A DNA stretch of 64,000 bases from Rutidosis leptorrhynchoides (lineage: Eukaryota; Streptophyta; Magnoliopsida; Asterales; Asteraceae), in NCBI RefSeq assembly GCF_046630445.1, contig NC_092338.1:337551001-337615000 (forward strand), read 5' to 3'. The notes beneath the pieces are model-generated. The model was not told where the DNA came from. It saw nothing but the letters and a program-made list of their open reading frames with translations, and made no database searches. This document shows positions 10,450-22,787 of the stretch, in pieces; position 1 is the stretch's first letter; the number at the start of each line of letters is the position of its first letter. The translations under genes were made by a program, and so were the position numbers.

Positions 10450-11133
10450 CTAGTACACAAGTCGTTCAGCAAAGGCAATAAAGACACGTAATTCATACGT
10501 CCAGAAACAAGTCATGCATTCTGGTTTTACTAGGACTACTTCCCATCCTTGGTCTTGTGCAACATAACCGTTATGGCCTTTGATAAGACAGCGTGTTGTA
10601 ACGTCGTCAAAGGGACGAGGGTTACGTAATGTCCAACAGTCCCGTAATAATCTAAAAACCTCATTTCTTACCCCAATTACCGACTCCGTCACTTGTGGAA
10701 ACGTTTTGTTTAATAGTTGTAGCCCGATGTTCTTGTTCTCACTTTGGTGAGAAGCGAACATTACTAATCCGTAAGCATAACATGCTTCTTTATGTTGCAT
10801 GTTAGCCGCTTTTTCTAAATCACGAAGTCCAATATTCGGATATATTGAGTCAAAATAATTTCTTAACCCGTTGCGTAAAATAGCATTTGGGTTCCCCGCA
10901 ATATATGCGTCAAAGTAAACACATCGTAACTTATGGGTTTCCCAATGTGATATCCCCCATCTTTCAAACGAAAGTCTCTTATAAACCAAGACATTCTTGG
11001 AACGTTCTTCGAATGTCTTACAAACTGATCTCGCCTTAAATAGTTGTGCCGAGGAATTCTGGCCGACTCTAGACAATATTTCATCAATCATGTCTCCGGG
11101 TAGGTCTCTTAAAATATTGGGTTGTCTATCCAT
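10450..11133 (-). CDS. F-box protein carried by element B (227 aa)
   Basis: This intact ORF lies between the acidic ORF and gag in the element's sense orientation. Residues 5-50 form an F-box (LRDLPGDMIDEILSRVG, then ARSVCKTFEERS), the module that binds SKP1 in SCF ubiquitin ligases. Residues 75-165 have a SEL1/TPR-like segment (LEKAANMQHKEACYAYGLVMF), and the C-terminus is Cys/Trp-rich (ECMTCFWTYEL). This order resembles the plant At1g67623/At2g35280-type F-box family (recognised from memory). It differs from the D copy by one residue near position 188 (Lys here, Asn in D). It is most likely a host gene captured by the retrotransposon lineage. Substrate and function are unknown. Confidence 0.85.
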   Translation of the reverse strand: MDRQPNILRDLPGDMIDEILSRVGQNSSAQLFKARSVCKTFEERSKNVLVYKRLSFERWGISHWETHKLRCVYFDAYIAGNPNAILRNGLRNYFDSIYPNIGLRDLEKAANMQHKEACYAYGLVMFASHQSENKNIGLQLLNKTFPQVTESVIGVRNEVFRLLRDCWTLRNPRPFDDVTTRCLIKGHNGYVAQDQGWEVVLVKPECMTCFWTYELRVFIAFAERLVY

Positions 11134-11269
11134 TTTGTGTTTTTAAACTGTAAAATAGACAAGAGTTAGATTCATAAAAAAATACTTATTAATACAAGCA
11201 ATTTTTACATATATCATAAAGCATAAGAACACTATATTACATATATTACACCACACGAATACAACTATC

Positions 11270-11884
11270 TTATTCCGACTCGCTCGTTTCTTCTTCTTCG
11301 GTTTTGGTTCGTTTTGCCAAGTTTCTAGGGATATATGATGTTCCCCTAATACGAGCTGTCGTTGTCCACATTGGTTTAGAAAAACCTGGTGGTTTAGAGG
11401 TTCCCGGGTCATTGTTACAACTTAAGGACTTCGGGCGTTGACGATACATATAAAGTTCATCGGGGTTGGAATTAGATTTCTCTATTTTTATGCCCTTTCC
11501 CTTATTATTTTCTTTTGCCTTTTTAAATTCAGTTGGGGTAATTTCTATAACATCATCGGAATTCTCGTCGGAATCCGATTCATCGGAGAATTGGTAATCC
11601 TCCCAATATTTTGCTTCCTTGGCGGAAACACCATTGACCATAATTAACCTTGGTCGGTTGGTTGAGGATTTTCTTTTACTTAACCGTTTTATTATTTCCC
11701 CCACCGGTTCTATTTCTTCATCCGGTTCCGATTCTTCTTCCGGTTCCGATTCTTCTTCCGGTTCCGACTCTTCTTCCGGTTCCTCTTCGGGAACTTGTGA
11801 ATCAGTCCACGAATCATTCCAATTTACATTTGACTCTTCATTATTATTAGGTGAGTCAATGGGACTTGTTCTAGAGGTAGACAT
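11270..11884 (-). CDS. Acidic accessory ORF of element B (204 aa)
   Basis: First ORF after the leader of B. The N-terminal third has repeated Glu/Pro/Ser units (EEESEPEE) at residues 32-60. It is followed by a short basic stretch, IIKRLSKRKSS, that could act as a nuclear localisation signal. A second acidic patch (SDESDSDENSDD) and a Lys-rich region lie in the middle, and the C-terminal part has Pro/Arg. There is no recognisable enzymatic domain. The D copy differs by one visible residue (Pro/Leu in the acidic repeat). Conservation in two copies supports a real element-encoded protein of unknown role. Confidence 0.7.
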   Translation of the reverse strand: MSTSRTSPIDSPNNNEESNVNWNDSWTDSQVPEEEPEEESEPEEESEPEEESEPDEEIEPVGEIIKRLSKRKSSTNRPRLIMVNGVSAKEAKYWEDYQFSDESDSDENSDDVIEITPTEFKKAKENNKGKGIKIEKSNSNPDELYMYRQRPKSLSCNNDPGTSKPPGFSKPMWTTTARIRGTSYIPRNLAKRTKTEEEETSESE

Positions 11885-12079
11885 CTATCACATAATATCA
11901 AACGCGTTAAGAGATTAATATATCACATAATATTCACATGTTAAAAATATATAGTTTCCAACAAAATTTGTTAAGCAATCATTTTTCAAGTAAACACGGT
12001 CGAAGTCCAGACTCACTAATGCATCCTAACAAACTCGATAAGACACACTAATGAAAAATTCTGGTTCTCTAAGACCAAC

Positions 12080-12091
12080 GCTCTGATACCA
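12080..12091 (-). promoter_or_regulatory. Element B primer-binding site
   Basis: GCTCTGATACCA on the plus strand is the reverse complement of the iMet-type site, two bases inside the LTR end. It is intact here, unlike in D. Confidence 0.92.
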
Positions 12092-12093
12092 AC

Positions 12094-15000
12094 TGAAATG
12101 TCCCGTTCTTATTGATTAAAAACGTTCCATATTAATTGATTTCGTTGCGAGGTTTTGACCTCTATATGAGACGTTTTTCAAAGACTGCATTCATTTTTAA
12201 AACAAACCATAACCTTTATTTCATAAATAACGGTTTAAAAAGCTTTACGTAGATTATCAAATAATGATAATCTAAAATATCCTGTTTACACACGACCATT
12301 ACATAATGGTTTACAATACAAATATGTTACATCGAAATCAGTTTCTTGAATGCAGTTTTTACACAATATCATACAAACATGGACTCCAAATCTTGTCCTT
12401 ATTTTAGTATGCAACAGCGGAAGCTCTTAATATTCACCTGAGAATAAACATGCTTTAAACGTCAACAAAAATGTTGGTGAGTAATAGGTTTAACCTATAT
12501 ATATCAAATCGTAACAATAGACCACAAGATTTCATATTTCAATACACATCCCATACATAGAGATAAAAATCATTCATATGGTGAACACCTGGTAACCGAC
12601 ATTAACAAGATGCATATATAAGAATATCCCCATCATTCCGGGACACCCTTCGGATATGATATAAATTTCGAAGTACTAAAGCATCCGGTACTTTGGATGG
12701 GGTTTGTTAGGCCCAATAGATCTATCTTTAGGATTCGCGTCAATTAGGGTGTCTGTTCCCTAATTCTTAGATTACCAGACTTAATAAAAAGGGGCATATT
12801 CTATTTCGATAATTTAACCATAGAATGTAGTTTCACGTACTTGTGTCTATTTTGTAAATCATTTATAAAACCTGCATGTATTCTCATCCCAAAAATATTA
12901 GATTTTAAAAGTGGGACTATAACTCACTTTCATAGATTTTTACTTCGTCGGGAAGTAAGACTTGGCCACTGGTTGATTCACGAACCTATAACAATATATA
13001 CATATATATCAAAGTATGTTCAAAATATATTTACAACACTTTTAATATATTTTGATGTTTTAAGTTTATTAAGTCAGTTGTCCTCGTTAGTAACCTACAA
13101 CTAGTTGTCCACAATTAGATGTACAGAAATAAATCGATAAATATTATCTTGAATCAATCCACGACCCAGTGTATACGTATCTCAGTATTGATCACAACTC
13201 AAACTATATATATTTTGGAATCAACCTCAACCCTGTATAGCTAACTCCAACATTCACATATAGAGTGTCTATAGTTGTTCCGAAATATATATAGATGTGT
13301 CGACATGATAGGTCAAAACATTGTATACGTGTCTATGGTATCTCAAGATTACATAATATACAATACAAGTTGATTAAGTTATGGTTGGAATAGATTTGTT
13401 ACCAATTTTCACGTAGCTAAAATGAGAAAAATTATCCAATCTTGTTTTACCCATAACTTCTTCATTTTAAATCCGTTTTGAGAGAATCAAATTGCTATGG
13501 TTTCATATTGAACTCTATTTTATGAATCTAAACAGAAAAGTATAGGTTTATAGTCGGAAAAATAAGTTACAAGTCGTTTTTGTAAAGGTAGTCATTTCAG
13601 TCGAAAGAACGACGTCTAGATGACCATTTTAGAAAACATACTTCCACTTTGAGTTTAATCATAATTTTTGGATATAGTTTCATGTTCATAATAAAAATCA
13701 TTTTCTCAGAATAACAACTTTAAAATCAAAGTTTATCATAGTTTTTAATTAACTAACCCAAAACAGCCCGCGGTGTTACTACGACGGCGTAAATCCGGTT
13801 TTACGGTGTTTTTCGTGTTTCCAGGTTTTAAATCATTAAGTTAGCATATTATATAGATATAGAACATGTGTTTAGTTGATTTTAAAAGTCAAGTTAGAAG
13901 GATTAACTTTTGTTTGCGAACAAGTTTAGAATTAACTAGACTATGTTCTAGTGATTACAAGTTTAAACCTTCGAATAAAATAGCTTTATATGTATGAATC
14001 GAATGATGTTATGAACATCATTACTACCTTAAGTTCCTTGGATAAACCTACTGGAAAAGAGAAAAATGGATCTAGCTTCAATGGATCCTTGGATGGCTCG
14101 AAGTTCTTGAAGCAGAATCATGACACGAAAACAAGTTCAAGTAAGATCATCACTTGAAATAAGATTGTTATAGTTATAGAAATTGAACCAAAGTTTGAAT
14201 ATGATTATTACCTTGTATTAGAATAATAACCTACTGTAAGAAACAAAGATTTCTTGAGGTTGGATGATCACCTTACAAGATTGGAAGTGAGCTAGCAAAC
14301 TTGAAAGTATTCTTGATTTTATGAAACTAGAACTTTTGGAATTTATGAAGAACACTTAGAACTTGAAGATAGAACTTGAGAGAGATCAATTAGATGAAGA
14401 AAATTGAAGAATGAAAGTGTTTATAGGTGTTTTTGGTCGTTGGTGTATGGATTAGATATAAAGGATATGTAATTTTGTTTTCATGTAAATAAGTCATGAA
14501 TGATTACTCATATTTTTGTAATTTTATGAGATATTTCATGCTAGTTGCCAAATGATGGTTCCCACATGTGTTAGGTGACTCACATGGGCTGCTAAGAGCT
14601 GATCATTGGAGTGTATATACCAATAGTACATACATCTAAAAGCTGTGTATTGTACGAGTACGAATACGGGTGCATACGAGTAGAATTGTTGATGAAACTG
14701 AACGAGGATGTAATTGTAAGAATTTTTGTTAAGTAGAAGTATTTTGATAAGTGTATTGAAGTCTTTCAAAAGTGTATAAATACATATTAAAACACTACAT
14801 GTATATACATTTTAACTGAGTCGTTAAGTCATCGTTAGTCGTTACATGTAAGTGTTGTTTTGAAACCTTTAGGTTAACGATCTTGTTAAATGTTGTTAAC
14901 CCAATGTTTATAATATCAAATGAGATTTTAAATTATTATATTATCATGATATTATCATGTATGAATATCTCTTAATATGATATATATACATTAAATGTCT

Positions 15001-15343
15001 TTACAACGATAATCGTTACATATATGTCTCGTTTAAAAATCATTAAGTTAGTAGTCTTGTTTTTACATATGTAGTTCATTGTTAATATACTTAATGATAT
15101 GTTTACTTATCATAGTATCATGTTAACTATATATATATCCATATATATGTCATCATATAGTTTTTACAAGTTTTAACGTTCGTGAATCACCGGTCAACTT
15201 GGGTGGTCAATTGTCTATATGAAACATATTTCAATTAATCAAGTCTTAACAAGTTTGATTGCTTAACATGTTGGAAATATTTAATCATGTAAATATCAAT
15301 CTCAATTAATATATATAAACATGGAAAAGTTCGGGTCACTACA
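12094..15343 (-). repeat. Element B 5' LTR (3250 bp)
   Basis: Read on the minus strand it starts TGTAGTGACCCGAAC and ends GGGACATTTCA. It is nearly identical to both LTRs of element D (3248 and 3256 bp). Short ORFs in it recur in all three copies only through LTR homology. Confidence 0.95.
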
Positions 15344-15555
15344 AAGGTGGCGTGTCAATCAAATTTAACAACGTGATATCAAAATCGAATAAGAGTTAGA
15401 TATGATAGGAGAGTTCGAGTATAATGCACAAATAGTCAAGTAGTTCCTACCTCAGTCTATATGCCGGTTGTAGTCTAGATTCACTAATGTACCCTATGAC
15501 TCGGGGTCGACACCAATGAACTCTAAATCCCTACAAACAACGCTCTGATACCACT
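15344..15555 (-). mobile_element. Element C leader with PBS (interrupted by B)
   Basis: The minus strand carries TGGTATCAGAGC at 15542-15553, directly after the C LTR, followed by a leader with a diverged copy of the CATTAGTGA-type block. Only about 200 bases of C's interior remain before B cuts it. The rest is outside the window. Confidence 0.85.
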
Positions 15556-17972
15556 TGTAGCGACCCCAAAAAATCGTCAAGTGACGACGTCGACTACGTA
15601 GGTCCCATTACATGGTCATAAGTCTTTAAGGCAACGTTTGACCAAAATATGTCGCATTCATTTCAATGTAAAAGGGTGTTTCAAGTTTACAAAAAGAAGT
15701 TCGACGGCTAGTTACATTACAATGTTAAACGTACAATTGAAACCTATGCGACACAATTTAAAAGTAGCCAAAAAGATGCTCCAAATATGCATGTATACTC
15801 GACATCCAAGCAAGTATCAAAAGAGTGCGGAAGCATGTATCACTTAAGCATTCAAAACCTGAGAAAAACATAGAAGAATCTGTCAACGAAAACGTTGGTG
15901 AAATCATAGGTTTAGTAAATGAGTATGTAAGTAAAATAAGTTGAACCACAAGTTATAGTATAAGTCGATTTTCCGAATCGTTTGAATTCCATAAGTATTG
16001 TTGTTTACCGAGCACCTAATTATCAAAGCTTAACCGTATCATTTACCTCAGCATAAAAGTGTTAGAACATACACCGTACCAGAATATATTTCATTCGCTT
16101 AACGGTAGCGAACCGTCCGAATGAGGGTTAGTCAAACCCGTATGGATCCACACAACATAGTCTCGCTTACACCATCTGATGTAATTAATGATAATTGAAT
16201 TGAGGATTTTCGTTCAAACTCGTCCGTATCTTTGTATTCGAATTCGTGTTCGATGTATAAAAGTATGAAAGGTATATATACATATGAAATGTATATAAGT
16301 ATGTAACGTATAAGTTTCTCAGCCCACGATTTAAAAATATAAAAGTTGTTGAAAAAGTGGGACTATGATCTCACCTCGAGTGCACGAGTAAAAAAGTACT
16401 TCACAAGGTAAACGTGTGCATGAAAGTTGCTTAGTCTTGACCTAAACAAGTAAGTTGTATCAATTTACCGGTTACGACACAAGGTCGGGTGAAATGTGCT
16501 CAATTAGTCCTATGGCTCGTTACGACTCGATTATGTAGCATGTGAATCAAATTGTCAAGTTTCATGCAAGATACAAGTACAGAAACAAGTTAGGAAGGTT
16601 GAATAATCATTTGGTTAAGTTTGACAAAAAGTCAAACTTTGGCCGGTCAAAGTCAACGAAAGTCAACACGTTCGGGTCGGGTCCCGAACTATTTTTCTGA
16701 GGTTTTTATTCATATATAAGCATGTTAGAACAAATCTCATGTGAATCGGAGGTCTAGAACGGGCCAAACATTTTTCACATTTGGGACAAGGAGGTCAGAA
16801 CCTGGCCCCCTTATATGTCGCGCCGCGACAGGAAAGGGCCGCGCCGCGGCAAAGGCCGGGTGCTGGTGCCTGGCCAGTCCCAAATGTTCAAGTCTCAATC
16901 CAAAACCTTTTTGTGCATAAAACACAAACCGCTAACACTTAGGACTCGCACCTTATATCGTTGGAAAGCTCTTTTGACGTAGAATGCAACTAAACACAAT
17001 TCATCAATCAAAAACCTCATTTGTAACAACCGAGTTTTCAAACCAAGTGATCATTCAAGGTCCATTTTCAAAGTTTCAAGTTCTTGAAATGCATTTCATG
17101 ATTCGGGAATCCAATCCACACATATGATATGCCGTTTCGAAGGTAATTACTCATGCAATACAACTAAACACTTACTAACAACATTTCATGGCATCCAAAG
17201 TATCAAAAGTTCATTTCAAGTTCATCAAACCCTAATCAAAATTCACAAAAATCACAAATCATGTATTTGAAGTTTTCTTAATCAACCTACGCATCAAAAC
17301 GAAGCTAGTGATGCTAGTAACACAATTAAAACATGAACTTTAACAATTTAACAACATTTAATCTTCCAAAATCAAAGATTAAGTAAACCCATTTTCAAGT
17401 GTTCAAACTAGTTACTCAAATCAACAAATCGAACAAACAAAACATATATTCATGTTATACACGAGCCATAGACACTAATTAACACTTTTATAATTCAAAA
17501 ACATCAAGAACACAAAATCTAGTGATTTTAGAAAGTTACCCAAATGAGATGAAATTGGTATCAAGTCGAAGAGGATGAAGAGAGGATTCCAAATATGTAA
17601 TTTGTTTTGATGTTAGCCTCCAAATCCGAAATTAGATGATGAATCTTGTTTGAGTTCTTGAGAGGAAAAATGAAAGTATGAAAAGAGAGAAAGGGAGAAA
17701 ATGAGAGGAGGAGGTTGAAGGTTTGACTAGTTGACCTAGTCAAATCTTTGGCCTCTTTGCAAGTTTAGTCCCTCTAGTTCGGGTGCGGGTGCGTGAATTA
17801 ACCAAACGAATTATTTTGAATTACACGAGAGTACGAGAGATGTTATAATCCAATAACGAAAATATTTTAAGAATGTTAGCTAATGGAGGATACGAATCGA
17901 GATACTGAGGATATTATTAAAATAAAAAGACGGGCGTTAAAAAAATTAAATGGAAAAATGCGGGATGTTACA
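15556..17972 (-). repeat. Element C 5' LTR (2417 bp)
   Basis: On the minus strand it starts TGTAACATCCCGC and ends GGGGTCGCTACA, adjoining a PBS. It is a Ty3-type LTR of a different family from A, B and D. It includes two GC-rich palindromic cassettes (16818-16829 and 16838-16850) in an otherwise AT-rich LTR. No coding content is supported; frames such as the one at 16737-16925 are chance. The right target copy is expected at 17973-17977 (AATAC). Confidence 0.85.
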
Positions 17973-19169
17973 AATACTTTGTTTAATAATTACACCTAGT
18001 TATCGACTGCCTGTAACCCAAGGTTTTAATACTTTGTTATCAATTATGCCAAGTGTCCTTGTACATAATTTCACCCCTGTTTTAATAATTCCATAGACAA
18101 TTAATCCATTCCCGTGTCCGGTTAAATGAACGATTATTCGTACATATAAATACCCCGCCCATCGTGTCCGATTGAGTGTATATGGTTATTTATAGGTACG
18201 TCCAATTGTAAATATTTATATTAAAATTAACAAACTATCATTTAGTTAAACAAATATAAAGCCCATTAATAGCCCATAGTCTAATTTCCACAAGTGTCGT
18301 TCTTTTGTCCAAACCCCAATTATGGTACAAAGCCCAATTACTCAATTTTAGTATTTAGCCCAACATCATGATTACTTCGTTTTAAATAAGCATAATAATA
18401 ATTTACCTACGATACATTAATGTAAAAAGGTTGAACATAACTTACAATGATTAAAAATAGCGTAGCGTTACACGGACAGAATTTCGACTTACACCCTTAC
18501 AACATTCGCTAACATACCCTTATTATTAGGATTAAAATTAAAATTAAAATTAAAATATAAATATATATATATAAGTTTACGTATGAGTGAAGAGAAAAAA
18601 GTGTGTAAATTTCGGCCGAATGCTCGGCCTTTTATAGGCCCACGTAATACTCTTTGACCTCCGCGAGTGCGGAGATTTTTGTCTTTATAAGCTCCGCGAG
18701 TGCGGAGCTGTGGATTCCAGCTCACACAAGCTTGGCTCCTAGCTTGCCGACGGTTTTATAATATAATATAATATATATATTAATTTTAAGAATTAATTAT
18801 ATATTATATTATATTCATGTGCATAGTTGACTTGTAATTTTTAGTCCGTTGCGTCGAGCGTTGAGAGTTGACTCTGGTCCCGGTTCCGGATTTTCAAACG
18901 TCCTTGCGTACAATTTAATATCTTGCGTTTCGCGTCTTGTACTTTTGTAATTTCGAGACGTTTCTTATCAATAATTGGAACCACTTTGATTGTACTTTGT
19001 ACTTTTGAGCTTTTTGGTCGTTTGCGTCTTCAATTCGTCGAATCTTTCTTTTGTCTTCACCTTTTATTATTTAAACGAATATTACTTGTAAATAGGACAA
19101 CTGCAACTAAAAGCTTGTCTTTCTTGAGGGATAATGCGATGAAATATATGTTCGTTTTTAGCATTATCA
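17973..19169 (-). repeat. Element E LTR-like sequence (partial)
   Basis: Read on the minus strand it opens TGATAATGCTAAAAACG at 19169, where it interrupts copia element F, and it is cut by C at 17973. It contains a good minus-strand TATA box (CTATAAAAGG) and paired GC dyads just upstream of it, which supports an LTR promoter. I recall similar repeats in Asteraceae but cannot name the lineage. The right target copy is expected at 19170-19174 (ACTCT). Confidence 0.65.
18628..18707 (-). promoter_or_regulatory. Element E promoter: TATA box plus two GC dyads
   Basis: On the minus strand CTATAAAAGG (18628-18638) is preceded by two copies of the perfect dyad CTCCGCGAGTGCGGAG (18659-18674 and 18692-18707). 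These lie about 20 and 55 bases upstream of the TATA box, a typical spacing for activator sites. Confidence 0.6.
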
Positions 19170-20312
19170 ACTCTATAGAACCTTCACCCACACCTACACT
19201 TACTAATACTCAACACACATCTCATGAACCAACTCCTACAACAACATCTGGTACTTCCCAATCTACTTCCCAATCACAATCACCTTCACCACCACCACCT
19301 CGTCCACGTCCTTCCAATCTATGTCAAAGTCTAAGACAATGTGTATAGTACAATCCCTCTGCTAATCATGTCATCGCTTCAAAAACTCCAATTACGGAAT
19401 CCACCTCTTTTACATTTGCCAACAAATATCTTGAGTGGTGTCATGCAATGGCCAAAGAATATTCTGCTCTTATTAAAATGGCACTTGGACTTTAGTTCAT
19501 CGTATTCCTAGTACTAATGTTGTTGATTGTAAGTGAGTTTACAGGTTAAAACGGGATCAACATGGTGCTATTACTCGTTACAAAGCGAGATTTGTTGCTA
19601 AAGGCTTACGGCTACAACCAGGGATTGATTTTCAAGCGACATTTAGTCATGTTGTCAAATCAACAACTATTAGGTTTGTCCTATCCCTTGCAATTACTCA
19701 AAATTGGCCACGCAGACAACTTGATGTACAAAATGCGTTTCTTCATGGCAATCTCAAGGAAACGGTTTATATGAAACAACCGCCAGGCTTTATAACCCAC
19801 AACGGCTAGATCATGTGTGTCTACTGCATAAGTCGATTTATGGTCTAAAGTAGGCCCCGCGAACATGGTTTCACCGACTCTCCAAGTCACTTCACAATCT
19901 AGGCTTTACAAGCTCAAAAACGGATTCATCTCTTTTTATCTATTCTCGTGATGGCAATGTCATGTACATTCTTGTTTATGTGGATGATATCATTGTTACA
20001 GGAAATTACCCTGATGTTATTGAGATACTTGTTCGACACCTTGGCTCTACTTTTGCATTAAAGGATCTTGGCTCCCTCAACTATTTTTTAGGTGTTGAAA
20101 TTGTTCCATTTGGTTCTGACATTATTCTTTCTCAACGAAAGTACATAATGGAGATTTTATAACGGGCTGGCTTCTCTGACTGTAAATCTATGCCAAAATC
20201 AATGCCTACTCCTATGGCTACAACTAGCCCGCTTCATCTAGCTGATAGTGCCACGTTCTCGGATCCGATCAAATATCCACAAGTTGTTAGTGCACTCCAA
20301 TATGTTACTCTT
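19170..20312 (+). pseudogene. pol: Copia element F: reverse transcriptase, degenerate
   Basis: This is the Ty1/copia RT domain of an old element. Recognisable stretches are a Ser/Thr/Pro-rich linker, YKARFVAKG, RQLDVQNAFLHGNLKE, the catalytic YVDD (in YILVYVDDIIVTG near 19965-20000) and DLGSLNYFLGVEI. In-frame stops and frameshifts break it, for example after the YGLK motif near 19850 and at 20160-20162. The upstream part (gag, integrase) was displaced by insertion of E and lies outside the window. The downstream RNase H part resumes at 36443 after solo LTR G. Confidence 0.9.
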
Positions 20313-22787
20313 TGTAACGACCCTGGTTTTTCCACTTTTAATTAATAATATTTATTATTAATGCTTACGTGTTAATGAATGTATTTCTATACATTTACTT
20401 GTTACCGTACTTGACTTTACATGTCCCGACACGTCTTAGTGACACATGAACTATTCATGATTAATTTTTATTAATCATTTTTAATTCACTATGTTTACTA
20501 GTTAATTACTTGGGCTTTATTGGATTAATTTGTTAATCACTTGAACTTGGGCTTTTATTAATGTTAATGGACTTAGAAGCCCACCCTACTTATCTTAATG
20601 GATTAATTTAGGAACCCTTTTGTTACAAGTAGTCCATTAAGGCTTAAACTAGTTTTTTTGGTGAATGAAAGACTAGTTACAAGTATCATTACACATCTTT
20701 CCCATGCAAACTTACTTTAATTCCATTTTTTAGCTAGAATCTTCACCTTTACATGCAAGGAACTAGTGGACTTTTCCCTTCCTCTTTCTCCTCCTGAAAC
20801 CGTCGGCTAGGGTGGGTACAAGGGAGGGTTCAAATCTTTTTTTTGATTACTTATTACATGTATTCATCTCACTTTTACACACACACAAACATACTTCTTC
20901 TTTTTCTCTCATTCTCTCTCAAACATTGTAAGTAACTTGAGCTTTTTCTTCTTCTTTTTCTCTTGTAAAAACCGAACCTAAACACTCATCATCATCATTC
21001 TTTGATTGTTGTTTTGTTACTTGTTCTTGTTGTTGATTAATTACTTATTCTTTTGTTATTGTTATTTACTTACTAGTTATTAAAAATCAAACTCTCTAGT
21101 TTGTTCTTCATTTTATCTTGTTCATACAAGAACATACAAGGACCTAAACTTTCTAGTTTATGGTTCTACACTTAATGTTTCAAAGATTTAAAGTTCATGA
21201 GTTGTAAAATCATTACTTGAAGTTCATGTTGTAAACTTAAAGATTACTTTCGTAAAGATCAAAACCTTGGCTTGAATCTTTAAAAGTATGAACAATCATG
21301 AACTTGTTACTTGTTTATTTAGTTTATTTCTTCATATTATGCACTTTAAATTCATGTTTGTTGGTTTAATGGTCAAGTATTACAAGTTAATCTTGATCTC
21401 ACACATCTTGAAACTAAAAGTTAACTTTATAAGTTCAAGAACATGGAAGTATAACTTTCTAGTTATAACTTCATATACTTATGAAAGTTCTAAGTTTCTA
21501 TAGCTTATGGTCTACTTATTTTGTTTTAAACAAGAGCTTATGAGCTTACATACACTTTACAAGATGAAAATCTAAGTTTCATAACTTATGGTTTCATTAA
21601 AGTAAAGATTCAAGTGTTATGACTTAGGATTTAACTTAGTAACTTTAGATCTAGACTTTTGGGTCTTGGATCTTCAAGATCTAACTAAGAACTATGTTCT
21701 ACAACTTAAGATCTTGATTATTTAGTTACTTTCAAGTTTGTAGCTTAATATTTCTTTTAGAGTTCATGTATGTGTCGGATCTAAGATCTTGATGTAACTT
21801 TGGTTCATCAAACTACTTTCAACACTTAATTGAGTTGTGCTACTTATCTTAGACTTACACTTGTGTTATTATGGTCAAAACTTGGTAAAGATGATGCAAA
21901 CACATTAACGAGTTGTACACTTGAAGCTATATGCATCAAGGATGAGAACCGTAATGAGCATCGAGCACCAAGAACCCACCGGAACACTAAACCTACTATT
22001 TTTCGGGTCTGATCAGAATACCTGGGTTACTGTAAAGTTGATTTTCAGTTAGATCTGCTCGAGTAGATAATTTTTCGTTTAAGACTCGTCTTAATCCAAG
22101 TTACGGTTTAGGATCTATGGCCCTCCGAACGTCACTATGTCCTTTTAACATTGTGCTAAAAATTCTGACCTACTCGCACTTAAACCGTCGCCACGGTCAA
22201 ACGAAGACGAGTTTGGTTCTGGAATTTTTACAGCAACTAAAGGACTCATATACGGAGCCATGGCCACTGGTTTCACTTCAATTGAGTTTGTGTAGAGGCC
22301 GTGGTGACTGATCGAATTCAGCCTTTGTTTTAAACTCTTTTTTTTAGAATGAAACATACTTTATACTTTTGTTTGATGATGAATGATGATAACCCTTAAG
22401 ACCTAATTTACATACTTTTAAACCTATCGGGAACGATTTACTGACTTAGTAACTTTTGACTTAGGTTGAGGACTTTCCGGACCTACATACTTGCTTACTT
22501 TTCCAGAGTCAACTTACTACTACTTTTCCACTGTGAGTTATAGCATCCCTTTTTACTTTAACTATTTTGGGAACTGAGAATACATGCGCATTTTATGTTT
22601 TACATACTAGGCATGAGTACTTAAACTTTATATATGTGTGGGTTATACAACAGCATAAACTTTCCCCTTAGCTCGGTAACGTTTAGTCATTGGTCTTTGA
22701 ACCGGTGAACGCGAATCTTAGATATGGATCCATAGGGTTTGACATCCCCACTCGGGCTAGTAGCGCTAGCATTTAACGGGTGTTTAA
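20313..22787 (+). repeat. Solo LTR G, left part
   Basis: It begins TGTAACGACCCTGG within copia RT/RNase H. The right part ends CACA at 36437. The copia sequence is duplicated at the edges (CTCTT at 20308-20312 and 36438-36442), so this is one complete TG...CA unit of about 3.0 kb once D is removed. No PBS, PPT or genes are present, so it is a solo LTR. Orientation is inferred as plus from the TGTAACGACC start and from motifs shared in order with Tekay-type LTRs. Confidence 0.85.

Larger units (their letters stand above)
9368..15343 (-). mobile_element. Element B, minus-strand Tekay-like Ty3 element (5' part)
   Basis: On the minus strand the order is LTR (15343-12094), PBS (12091-12080), acidic ORF, F-box ORF, and gag cut at codon 259 by element A. 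Nucleotide identity with element D is very high throughout. The pol gene and 3' LTR must lie left of the window, beyond A. B is inserted in the leader of element C; 15344-15348 (AAGGT) is the expected target duplication. Confidence 0.92.

Noticed and set aside
18923..19348. 141-aa frame
   Set aside because: It runs across the junction of E's LTR and the copia linker, so it is a chance fusion.
22774..22787. ATTTAACGGGTGTTTAA at D's insertion site as targeted integration into a PPT-like motif
   Set aside because: Only AACGGGT is shared with the PPT motif, and a single event cannot show preference.
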